DNA of 64,000 nt from Xylanibacter rodentium (GTDB taxonomy: Bacteria; Bacteroidota; Bacteroidia; Bacteroidales; Bacteroidaceae). Shown piece after piece: positions 37,883 through 46,300 of this stretch. The notes below the pieces were generated by a model, which worked only from the letters and a program-made list of their open reading frames with translations, was not told the origin of the DNA and made no database searches. Made by a program: the position numbers and the translations under genes. The DNA is taken from positions 62,001 through 126,000 of the forward strand of contig NZ_JABKKE010000009.1 in the NCBI RefSeq assembly GCF_013166575.1, given 5' to 3'. Within the stretch, counting starts at the first letter, position 1. Every line of letters begins with the position of its first letter.

Positions 37883-37907
37883 CTTTCAATTCTCAATTAT
37901 AAAATTT

Positions 37908-38846
37908 ATGAAGAGAGTACAAAACGTCATTTCCGAAAGCAGACTGACATTGCCCGTCGTGGCAACATACGGCATGGGGACATGGGCGGCAGCCGGACTA
38001 TTTCACGAACAATGGTGGATACAGTTGGCATGTTTTGCCATATCCACTTATCTCATGATAGAGTTGAACAACAGCAATGCACTGATACGCATATACAGCC
38101 GTATGGTGTCGTGCTCGTTCATCATCCTATCATCAGCGATGTGTTTTCTGTTCTGTTCCATCAGTCAGGCTATTGCCGAACTGTGCGTCATTGCATCCTA
38201 CATCATGCTCTTCCGATGCTATCAGGACCGTCAGGCCGCAGGACGCACTTTCTACGCATTCATCTGTCTCGGACTGGCAAGTATGTTTTACGTACATACC
38301 TTATTCTACGTACCGGCTGTATGGTTGCTCATGGCGTTCTATCTGCAATCATTCGGATGGCGTTCTTTTCTTGCTTCTGTCATCGGACTTATAACTCCCT
38401 ACTGGTTTGCTTCCGTATACTTCATCTATCTTGAAGACTTCTCGCTGCCGGTCCAGCACTTTTTGCAGTTGACCGACTTGCAGTTCCCATACGACTACAC
38501 ACAGATTACATTGCAACAAATGGTGACATTTGTCTTTGTAATCATAACAGCCACAACCGGCACGATACACTATCTGCGCACGAGTTTCAACGACAAGATA
38601 CGAATCAGGATGCTATACAACTGTTTCATTGTCATGAACATACTGTCGACATCATATCTCATCGCACAGCCACAGCACTATGATTTTCTGATGCGCATGA
38701 TTGTAATCAACACCAGTCCCCTTATAGCTCACTTCATCGCCCTTACACACACACGAGTCACCAACATCTCATTTTGCATAATAACCATATCGGCACTGCT
38801 TCTCACTGCATATAACTTATGGATTTCATCATCGGCATTCTTATAG
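37908..38846 (+). CDS. Polytopic inner-membrane protein of unknown function
   Basis: 312 residues with about eight to ten hydrophobic segments, for example WWIQLACFAISTYLMIEL, IILSSAMCFLFCSISQAIA and ISFCIITISALLLTAYNLW. There is no signal peptide, ATP site or recognisable transporter motif. The ATG is 25 bases after the 49 bp palindrome. The gene overlaps the following YqaA-like gene by 28 bases, so the two are translationally coupled. I recognise a family resemblance to uncharacterised Bacteroidales membrane proteins but no function. Confidence 0.65.
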   Translation: MKRVQNVISESRLTLPVVATYGMGTWAAAGLFHEQWWIQLACFAISTYLMIELNNSNALIRIYSRMVSCSFIILSSAMCFLFCSISQAIAELCVIASYIMLFRCYQDRQAAGRTFYAFICLGLASMFYVHTLFYVPAVWLLMAFYLQSFGWRSFLASVIGLITPYWFASVYFIYLEDFSLPVQHFLQLTDLQFPYDYTQITLQQMVTFVFVIITATTGTIHYLRTSFNDKIRIRMLYNCFIVMNILSTSYLIAQPQHYDFLMRMIVINTSPLIAHFIALTHTRVTNISFCIITISALLLTAYNLWISSSAFL

Positions 38847-39271
38847 ATTACGGCTACTGGGGCATGTTGCTGGCCGCATTTCTTGCCGGCAGTTTCCTTC
38901 CGTTCAGCAGCGAGGCCGTCATGGTGGCCCTGCAGGCTGCCGGTCTTGACCCTTGGGGGCTAATCATTTACGGCACCATCGGCAATGTACTCGGCGGTAT
39001 GCTGAATTACGGTGTAGGAAGAATGGGAAAAACGGAATGGATAGAAAAGTATCTCCATGTGAAGAAGAAAGACCTTGACCGCGCCATGCGCTTCATGGCA
39101 GGCCATGGAGCATGGATGGGCTTCTTCGCCTTCCTTCCATTGCTCGGCAGCGCCATCACCATTGCTCTCGGACTGATGCGCTCAAATATCCCAATATCAT
39201 TTATAAGTATTACCACCGGCAAGTTGCTCCGATATATACTGCTCGTATACGGTGCAAGTTTCATGATATGA
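38819..39271 (+). CDS. YqaA/DedA-like membrane protein (SNARE-associated family)
   Basis: 150 residues with about four membrane helices. The motif FLAGSFLPFSSEAVMVALQ, with GNVLGGMLNYGVGRMGK after it, and the later FLPLLGSAITIALGLMR are the conserved parts of the YqaA branch. It is shorter than full DedA proteins (~200 residues), as is usual for YqaA. DedA relatives act in lipid scrambling (undecaprenyl-phosphate or phosphatidylethanolamine recycling); the YqaA role is not known. It overlaps the preceding membrane gene and is followed by a strong terminator. Confidence 0.85.
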   Translation: MDFIIGILIDYGYWGMLLAAFLAGSFLPFSSEAVMVALQAAGLDPWGLIIYGTIGNVLGGMLNYGVGRMGKTEWIEKYLHVKKKDLDRAMRFMAGHGAWMGFFAFLPLLGSAITIALGLMRSNIPISFISITTGKLLRYILLVYGASFMI

Positions 39272-39300
39272 GCTCCACATACTCCGTATTATACAAAAAA

Positions 39301-39356
39301 GTGTGCCAAAATGCAAATATACCACTGCTCCGTATAATATTTGCATTTTGACACAC
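39301..39356. terminator. Bidirectional terminator, 20 bp stem
   Basis: GTGTGCCAAAATGCAAATAT (39301-39320) pairs with 39337-39356 with one mismatch and a 16-base loop, between the convergent YqaA-like and GH115 genes. Confidence 0.75.
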
Positions 39357-39377
39357 AATACTATAAATAGGACCTGT

Positions 39378-41864
39378 TTAATTGTTACTCCTGATTATGG
39401 CGAACGGAGTCTCGGGCGTACCGAGATAAGAAGGTTTCATCCCTCCGAAATCAATGATGAACTTTTCAAGCAAGATGCCACGGGAAAGAGGCCGTAATGT
39501 AATGGTATGCTCATGTCCCTTTTTAAACGTTGCTGTCAACACTGTGCGGGAGTCGATGATACGATTTTGGTCGAAATGCCCTTCTGGCATATTGCGAAGC
39601 AACCGGTCCCGTTCACGGTCGGACATGGCACTGGCAAGAAGATCCACTTTCTGCGGAATGCCGCCATCCACCGAAACTTCATACCAAATGCCATCGCCAC
39701 CGGTATAGTCGAGCATTGGAGCAAAAAGACAATGAAGCGTGGCTGTGCTGTAGTCGCCGTCGGCACGGAAACGATAGGTCACTTCGGAACCTTCCACCCG
39801 TCTGTTGGTAGGCAAGAGGGTAAGTGCACCCAACGTCTTTCCATAATCAGGTATGAATGTCCATGCCAATCCGTCGGCTGCCTTTGCATCATAATAATGA
39901 GGAGCCTCAATGGACACAACTCCCCTCATCCATTTGTCACAGCAAACCGTGCCAGAACATTTTCCAGAATGACAGGCAGTTGGTGTCACTGACTTAATCT
40001 CTGGCATGACATCTTTCTTAGGAGAAGCCCACGAAGTATAGCTGATATGAGTCTGATCCATCAGATGCTTCCATTTTCCTCCACAAAGCGTATCATTGTA
40101 ATATTTCGTCAAAGCTGCATCTCGGTCAAACCAATGACGGGTAGCCACGCTGTCTCCTGTGGCGGCAGAATAATACATTCGGTAGAGATTGGCCATAGCC
40201 ATAGCCGGATAACGTACTATCTGCATGAAAGCGTCGCGATATTCCGGTTCTAACAATTGATACAAACGTTCGGCATCTGCCTCAAGACTGTTATAATCGG
40301 CGGTAACACGACGGAACTCGTCATAATTGACAACACTGTAAGGCAAATGGTTCATCATTTCCGGCGTACGGCGATGGGCATACTTACAGGCAAGATTGAG
40401 AAGACGGGCCGCCTCTCCTGCATAACGCTCACCAAAAGTGGCACGACAGTAATCAACGGTATACTCATAAAGATTACCGGCATTGAAACGCTCCGGATTC
40501 CACGCCATGTCAAACCAGAACTGTGTTGGAAACTCCATAGGCTTCAAATCGCCAACATTGACAATCCACAAACGGTCCACACCATTTTCATAGGCCATGT
40601 TCATATCTGCCCACACACGCTGTATCTGACTTACATTCATCCACCGGTAGCAGCGTGGACCGCCCACATAATCATAGTGGTAATATATGCCGTATCCGCC
40701 CTTGCGTTTTGGTTCGTCGGGCGAAGGCAGCATGCGCAGACTGCCCCAATTGTTGTCACAAAGCAACAATGTCACATCGTCTGGCACACGCATACCATGA
40801 CGGTAATAATCCTGCACTTCCTTATAAAGAGCCCACACCTGAGGCACATCCTCTGCTTTGCACTTACGTTCGCGGGCAATGATGGCACGCTGATCGTCCA
40901 CGATACGCTGCAACAACTCGACATTGGTCTCGTCGCTCATGGCCTCATCACCATCACCACGCATTCCCACCGTAACAACATCTTCGGTATTCCTGTTGCG
41001 GCGCACACCACCGGCCCAGAACTCCTGAAGTTTCTCTTTATTCTTGGTATAGTCCCACACCTTACTTCCATCAGTACGGTGCCATTCGGCCTGAGACCTA
41101 CTCATCGGCTCATGATGCGAAAGTCCTACCATCACGCCCATCCTGTCGGCAGTAGGCCCGTTCTCCGGATCGTCATCATAGAATGCACTTCCCCACATTG
41201 CCGGCCAAATGAAGTTGCCCTTCATGCGGAGAATCAATTCAAACACCTTTTCATAAAACTTATGGTTGAACCCGCCGAACGTCTTGCCGGCCCACCCTGT
41301 CAGACAGGGAGCCTCGTCGTTGAGAAACAATCCACGATATCGCACTTTCGGTTCGCCGTCGGTATATAAGCCCGGAAGTGCGTACACCGCATCGCGACGG
41401 ACAACCGGCACATCGGCCCAATAATACCACGGTGACACTCCCATCTGTCTCGACAGCTCGTAAATGCCATAGATGGTACCACGCTTGTCACTGCCGGCAA
41501 CGACAAGACGGCCGTCAACAGTTGTTATTATGTATTTCTCACACTTACCCTTCAAGTCTGGAAGAAACCCTTTTTTCAGCAGTCGGTCGACAGCCTTGTT
41601 CTTACCAACTGTTCCTATAAGTATGTCCGTGCCTGAACCGTTTACAGAAGGACGTCGGCCGGTCACTCGCTCAAAGTCGTCCTGCAAATGTCCGATTGCC
41701 GTAATAACACCCGGATAATCGCTTTTATCGAACGATATATTTGATTCGGTAATACACAAAGCGCCTTTCCCTGCTGAGAAAGTCACAAAAGATTCTGCAG
41801 CGGACAAAGGACATAGCATGCCCAACAGCCACAGTACATTGACGAGAAGAATAAATTTGTTCAT
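39378..41864 (-). CDS. GH115 alpha-glucuronidase (copy 1)
   Basis: 828 residues with a signal peptide (ILLVNVLWLLGMLCPLSA). Strong GH115 features include VVAGSDKRGTIYGIYELSRQ and GVSPWYYWADVPV, then WPAMWGSAFYDDDPENGP, GVMVGLSHHEPMSRSQAEW and LLLCDNNWG. GH115 enzymes remove 4-O-methyl-glucuronic acid from internal or terminal xylose units of glucuronoxylan and act on large fragments, usually in the periplasm or at the surface. It is transcribed away from the esterase-GH97 gene with a 339 bp divergent promoter region between. A second GH115 gene lies at 55551. The pair shares motifs but differs clearly in sequence, which suggests different preferences for side-chain context. Confidence 0.92.
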   Translation of the reverse strand: MNKFILLVNVLWLLGMLCPLSAAESFVTFSAGKGALCITESNISFDKSDYPGVITAIGHLQDDFERVTGRRPSVNGSGTDILIGTVGKNKAVDRLLKKGFLPDLKGKCEKYIITTVDGRLVVAGSDKRGTIYGIYELSRQMGVSPWYYWADVPVVRRDAVYALPGLYTDGEPKVRYRGLFLNDEAPCLTGWAGKTFGGFNHKFYEKVFELILRMKGNFIWPAMWGSAFYDDDPENGPTADRMGVMVGLSHHEPMSRSQAEWHRTDGSKVWDYTKNKEKLQEFWAGGVRRNRNTEDVVTVGMRGDGDEAMSDETNVELLQRIVDDQRAIIARERKCKAEDVPQVWALYKEVQDYYRHGMRVPDDVTLLLCDNNWGSLRMLPSPDEPKRKGGYGIYYHYDYVGGPRCYRWMNVSQIQRVWADMNMAYENGVDRLWIVNVGDLKPMEFPTQFWFDMAWNPERFNAGNLYEYTVDYCRATFGERYAGEAARLLNLACKYAHRRTPEMMNHLPYSVVNYDEFRRVTADYNSLEADAERLYQLLEPEYRDAFMQIVRYPAMAMANLYRMYYSAATGDSVATRHWFDRDAALTKYYNDTLCGGKWKHLMDQTHISYTSWASPKKDVMPEIKSVTPTACHSGKCSGTVCCDKWMRGVVSIEAPHYYDAKAADGLAWTFIPDYGKTLGALTLLPTNRRVEGSEVTYRFRADGDYSTATLHCLFAPMLDYTGGDGIWYEVSVDGGIPQKVDLLASAMSDRERDRLLRNMPEGHFDQNRIIDSRTVLTATFKKGHEHTITLRPLSRGILLEKFIIDFGGMKPSYLGTPETPFAIIRSNN

Positions 41865-42203
41865 AATCTGTTTATATTTTCAACAATAATCAAAATAAGT
41901 TTTTAGTTATATTTCACAAAGATAAATAAAAAGTTCCCACTTGGGTTTTCTTTTCGTCTCACATTGTTTTCTATACACTTATATTATGATACAAAAACAA
42001 TATGTTACATTTACAATAAGTCAAATGTTTTTTTTATGCTAAATTTGCATTATTATATTTGCATAAAGCAAAATGGACGTGGTGAACTTGTTATGATTTA
42101 CCATAGTGAGAAAACGAAAATGACAAGAAAACTGGGAACAGAATCCAAAGAGGATATCCAACCATAATATTTATAATAATACAAACAATGAAAAATTAAT
42201 AAT
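41865..42203. promoter_or_regulatory. Divergent promoter region of the polysaccharide locus
   Basis: 339 bases, AT-rich. Leftward: TATCTTTG (41917-41924 on the minus strand), 52 bases before the GH115 start. Rightward: TAAATTTG (42040-42047) and TATATTTG (42054-42061), about 145 bases before the esterase-GH97 start. A three-codon frame (ATG AAA AAT TAA, 42188-42199) sits just before that start. No operator is recognised. Confidence 0.5.
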
Positions 42204-44891
42204 ATGAAAACAAGAATAATCTCAGCACTATTATCCGTGCTGATAACATTAACGGCAACAGCCGCAACAAAGACAAAGGAATGGAAAGACATAGACTATG
42301 TCGGTGACAGCATTGCGGGACACAGGATGGACATTTATGTACCCGACGACGGGCTACCTACACACAAAGTAATAATACTGATATATGGTAGCGCATGGTT
42401 CAGCAACAATTCCAAAAATGACGCCTACAAATCTCTCGGAAAGACTCTTAACGACGGAGGCTTTGCCGTGGTTAGCATAAACCACAGGGCAAGCACCGAA
42501 GCAAAATTTCCGTCACAGATAAACGATGTTAAAGCCGCAATCCGCTATGTGAGGGGCAACGCGGCCAAATACGGTCTCGACACGTCATTCATCGGAATAA
42601 CAGGATATTCTTCCGGAGGCCATCTGTCGTCATTAGCCGGCACCACCAACGGAGTGAAAACTGCCAGATTCGGTGGAATAGAAGTTGACATAGAGGGCAA
42701 CCTCGGCAATTTCACCAAGGAAAATAGTAATGTGGATGCTGTGGTAGACTGGTTCGGTCCCATCGATATGAGCCGTATGGAACGTTGCGAGACATTCAAG
42801 GACGGCAATTCACCGGAGGCTGTGCTTATAGGCGGACCATCGGCCGATAACCCGGATATGGTAAGGGCCATGAATCCGATGTCGTACATTGACAGCAACG
42901 ACCCGATGTTTCTCGTCATTCACGGTGATGCTGATCCTGTAGTACCATATTGTCAAAGTGAGTATTTCGCCAAGGCACTGAAAGAGAAAGGGCGTCTGAA
43001 AGACTTTATTACCGTATCCGGCGGAAACCACGGGCCCGTGACTTTCAACAAAGACACATTCCGCCGCATGGTTAATTTCTTCCGTAGACAAGCCTTGTCT
43101 GTCACCACGCCACAAATATCGTCTCCTGACGGAAAAGTGCAATGGAAAGAGAATTCTGACAGTTTTACCATCACATATACCGAAGGCAACAGAATTTCTG
43201 ACGTCTTGAACATTCCGACAATAGGCATGCTCACCAAAGACGGAGGAGGCAAAGGCATCGAACTCTATGACAGAACTGCCCCACAACCACTAAAAGACAC
43301 TTACCGTATGCCCGGTGGAAAATGCTCTATCTGTTCAAACGAAGCAAACGAGGTAATATATAATTATGTGGATAACATAGGCCGCACCATGAAGTTGCAG
43401 GTCAGAGTATACAACGACGGCGTAGCATTCCGATATATTCTTGACAACCTGCAGCACACACACGCCACGGAAGAACTGACAACGTATATCATACCCGAGG
43501 GAACGAAACGCTGGATGCAGAAATGGACAGAGCCATACGAAGAATTCTTCCCACCGGCAACAACAGGTGAGTCAAAGAACAAACGCTGGGGATATCCCGC
43601 TCTTATACAGACTTCGAACAATGTATATGCCCTGATTACAGAGGCCGGTATAGAAAGACAGAACAGCGCATCGTCACTTTTCAATGACCGCAGAAAAGAC
43701 GAATACAGAATAGTAATGGACGAAAACCGGCAAAACTCTACAGGACAATGGATTTCACCATGGCGTGTAATCATCGTTGGAAACTTGCAAAATGTCGTGA
43801 CTTCTACACTGGTCACCGATGTGAGTGCTCCCAACCGCATAGGTGATGTGTCATGGATAAAACCAGGCAGCGTATCGTGGATATACTGGGCATACAACCA
43901 TGGTTCCAATGACTATCAGATAGTTAAAAAGTATGTAGACATGGCCGTGGAAATGAAGTGGCCGTACGTACTGATTGATGCAGAATGGGACGAAATGAAA
44001 AATGGCGGCAACGTGGAAGATGCCATCCGTTATGCCATTGAAAAAGGTGTAAAGCCATTGTTGTGGTACAACTCTTCAACGGCATGGATAAAGGCATGGG
44101 GAGCTCCCGGACCACACAACAGACTGAATGCTCCCGAAAACCGCGAACGTGAATTTGCATGGCTCGAACAAATGGGAGTCGCCGGAGTCAAGATTGATTT
44201 CTTTGCCGGTGACAAACAAGAGACAATGGAATACTGCATAGACCTTTTGGAGTGTGCCGCACGTCATCAACTGATGGTCAATTTCCATGGTGCCACCATA
44301 CCACGAGGATGGCAGCGCACATATCCCAACCTTATGTCAGTAGAAGCTGTTTATGGAGCGGAATGGTACAATAACAATGCTACACTGACCCAAAAGGCAG
44401 CGGCACATAATGCGACATTACCTTTCACACGCAACGTCATAGGTCCTATGGACTATACCCCCTGCACATTCTCCGACTCGCAACATCCCCACATCACGTC
44501 AAATGCCCATGAATTGGCACTTCCGGTGATTTTCGAATCACCTTTATTACATTGGGCCGACAAACCCGAGAGCTATCTGATACAACCCGAACCGGTAAAG
44601 AAGTTTATGAGCTCCATTCCAACGGTATGGGACGAGACCCGCCTGCTCTCCGGATATCCGGGCGAGTCGGTTGTAATGGCACGCCGCAACGGAACAACAT
44701 GGTACATTGCCGGTATCAACGGCAAGGACGAACCGCAGACTCTCACTTTCGACATTTCTTTCCTGCCCAAAGGCCGATACACCATTTTTGCCGATGGCAA
44801 GCCATGGAGCATAAAGACGGCAAAGGGACATATTCCAAATAAAATAAGATGTAAAGAGCGCGGAGGATTTGTTATAATAGCAAATAATTAA
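42204..44891 (+). CDS. Fusion of acyl esterase and GH97 alpha-glycosidase
   Basis: 895 residues: signal peptide (ISALLSVLITLTATAA), an alpha/beta-hydrolase esterase (~25-300), then a complete GH97 domain (~305-895). The esterase has GYSSGG (Ser136), HGDADPVVP (Asp244) and GGNHGPV (His276), a complete catalytic triad as in acetyl-xylan or feruloyl-type esterases. The GH97 part has VKIDFFAGDKQ with Asp665 in the position of the nucleophile of retaining GH97 alpha-galactosidases. One protein could thus remove an acyl group and an alpha-linked sugar (likely galactose) from the same decorated xylan side chain. It starts the three-gene rightward operon with GH43 and GH31. Confidence 0.88.
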   Translation: MKTRIISALLSVLITLTATAATKTKEWKDIDYVGDSIAGHRMDIYVPDDGLPTHKVIILIYGSAWFSNNSKNDAYKSLGKTLNDGGFAVVSINHRASTEAKFPSQINDVKAAIRYVRGNAAKYGLDTSFIGITGYSSGGHLSSLAGTTNGVKTARFGGIEVDIEGNLGNFTKENSNVDAVVDWFGPIDMSRMERCETFKDGNSPEAVLIGGPSADNPDMVRAMNPMSYIDSNDPMFLVIHGDADPVVPYCQSEYFAKALKEKGRLKDFITVSGGNHGPVTFNKDTFRRMVNFFRRQALSVTTPQISSPDGKVQWKENSDSFTITYTEGNRISDVLNIPTIGMLTKDGGGKGIELYDRTAPQPLKDTYRMPGGKCSICSNEANEVIYNYVDNIGRTMKLQVRVYNDGVAFRYILDNLQHTHATEELTTYIIPEGTKRWMQKWTEPYEEFFPPATTGESKNKRWGYPALIQTSNNVYALITEAGIERQNSASSLFNDRRKDEYRIVMDENRQNSTGQWISPWRVIIVGNLQNVVTSTLVTDVSAPNRIGDVSWIKPGSVSWIYWAYNHGSNDYQIVKKYVDMAVEMKWPYVLIDAEWDEMKNGGNVEDAIRYAIEKGVKPLLWYNSSTAWIKAWGAPGPHNRLNAPENREREFAWLEQMGVAGVKIDFFAGDKQETMEYCIDLLECAARHQLMVNFHGATIPRGWQRTYPNLMSVEAVYGAEWYNNNATLTQKAAAHNATLPFTRNVIGPMDYTPCTFSDSQHPHITSNAHELALPVIFESPLLHWADKPESYLIQPEPVKKFMSSIPTVWDETRLLSGYPGESVVMARRNGTTWYIAGINGKDEPQTLTFDISFLPKGRYTIFADGKPWSIKTAKGHIPNKIRCKERGGFVIIANN

Positions 44892-44930
44892 AAACGATAA
44901 CAAAAAGACAATACCTAAAAAATTGACATT

Positions 44931-46286
44931 ATGAAGAAATTTCTAACATCAGCATTTGCCATTGCCGTCGGAATGACGTCAGCGGCACAGGAAACAATCA
45001 ACATGCCATTGATACAGACCAAATATACCGCCGACCCCGCACCCTACGTGCATGGCGACACCGTCTATCTGTATACCACTCACGATGAGGACAATGCCGA
45101 AGGCTTTGCCATGAAAGACTGGTTACTGTATACTTCCACTGACATGGTAAACTGGCAGGACCATGGAGCGGTGGCATCGCTTAAAGACTTTAAATGGTAT
45201 AAAGGTGACAACGGAGCATGGGCCGAATGCGTGGTTGAGCGTAACGGCAAATGGTACATGTACTGCCCCATCCACGGACACGGCATCGGTGTTCTCGTGG
45301 CCGATTCGCCTTTCGGACCATTCAAAGACCCGCTCGGCAAACCATTGGTATGGCAAAAAGAACATTGGTACGACATTGACCCATCCGTATTTATCGACGA
45401 CGACGGCCAGGCATATATGTACTGGGGCAATCCTCATGCATATTGCATAAAACTGAACGAGGATATGATATCCACCCAAGGCGAAATAATGCAGATGGCG
45501 CATATAAAGGATTATCAGGAAGGCCCTTGGTTCTGGGCCAAAAAAAACGCACGCGGCGAGAAAAACTATTATCTCGCCTTCGCATCAACATGTTGTCCCG
45601 AAGGCATAGGCTATGCCATGAGCAAGTCGCCCACAGGTCCGTGGGAGTATAAGGGCCACATCATGGACCACACTCCACGTACCCGTGGAAATCATCCCGG
45701 CATCATAGACTATAAAGACAAGTCATATTGCTTCGGACTTAACTACGACATATTCCGTTTAGAGACAAGCCGCCATGCAGAGCGCCGTTCCGTATCGGCT
45801 GCTGAAATGACATACAATGCTGACGGGACAATCCGACAGTTGCCTTATTTTCAGGACTGTACACTGAATCAGGTTGGCACATTCAACCCATATCGCCGCG
45901 TCGAAGCAGAAACTATGGCATGGGGATATGGTCTTAAGACAACCCGTGAGAATCCGTCTGGTCCGTGGAATTCCACTCTCTTCGTCACCGATATTGACGA
46001 CGGCGAGTATATCCTCGTACGTGGCGTAGACTTCGGCAAAGGTGCTTCCAGTCTTACCGCATCATGCTCCGCCCATCTCTATGGAGGAAAGATAGAGATT
46101 CGTCTCGATTCTGTAGACGGTTGGATTGCAGGCATTATAGACGTGCCAAATACCAAATTCAAGTATCGCGAGTTCACTACCGGTCTCAAAAAATGCAATG
46201 GAGTGCACGATCTATATTTCGTATTCAAGGGGAGCAACAAACAAAAACGTAACCTCTTCAATTTTGATTGGTGGGAGGTAAAATAA
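44931..46286 (+). CDS. GH43 glycosidase with C-terminal CBM6-like domain
   Basis: 451 residues with a signal peptide. The five-bladed GH43 domain (~25-310) shows the catalytic trio: Asp in KYTADPAPYVHGD, Asp in YDIDPSVFIDDDGQAYMYWG and Glu in YQEGPWFWAKK. The last ~130 residues form a carbohydrate-binding module of CBM6 type (FNPYRRVEAETMAWGYGLKT to NLFNFDWWEV). GH43 enzymes remove arabinofuranose or xylose from xylan. It is homologous to the GH43 at 60752 and shares its domain order. It lies 39 bases after the esterase-GH97 gene and overlaps the frame upstream of the GH31 start. Confidence 0.92.
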   Translation: MKKFLTSAFAIAVGMTSAAQETINMPLIQTKYTADPAPYVHGDTVYLYTTHDEDNAEGFAMKDWLLYTSTDMVNWQDHGAVASLKDFKWYKGDNGAWAECVVERNGKWYMYCPIHGHGIGVLVADSPFGPFKDPLGKPLVWQKEHWYDIDPSVFIDDDGQAYMYWGNPHAYCIKLNEDMISTQGEIMQMAHIKDYQEGPWFWAKKNARGEKNYYLAFASTCCPEGIGYAMSKSPTGPWEYKGHIMDHTPRTRGNHPGIIDYKDKSYCFGLNYDIFRLETSRHAERRSVSAAEMTYNADGTIRQLPYFQDCTLNQVGTFNPYRRVEAETMAWGYGLKTTRENPSGPWNSTLFVTDIDDGEYILVRGVDFGKGASSLTASCSAHLYGGKIEIRLDSVDGWIAGIIDVPNTKFKYREFTTGLKKCNGVHDLYFVFKGSNKQKRNLFNFDWWEVK

Positions 46287-46300
46287 AGAGCAAACACCGG

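Noticed and set aside
37731..37900. Array of short AT-rich repeats considered as CRISPR
   Set aside because: Units are 7-8 bases without spacers and the arms are mirror images. No cas genes are in the window.
42188..42199. Three-codon frame before the esterase-GH97 start as a regulatory leader peptide
   Set aside because: Such frames arise easily in AT-rich DNA, and no hairpin that could attenuate translation is seen around it.
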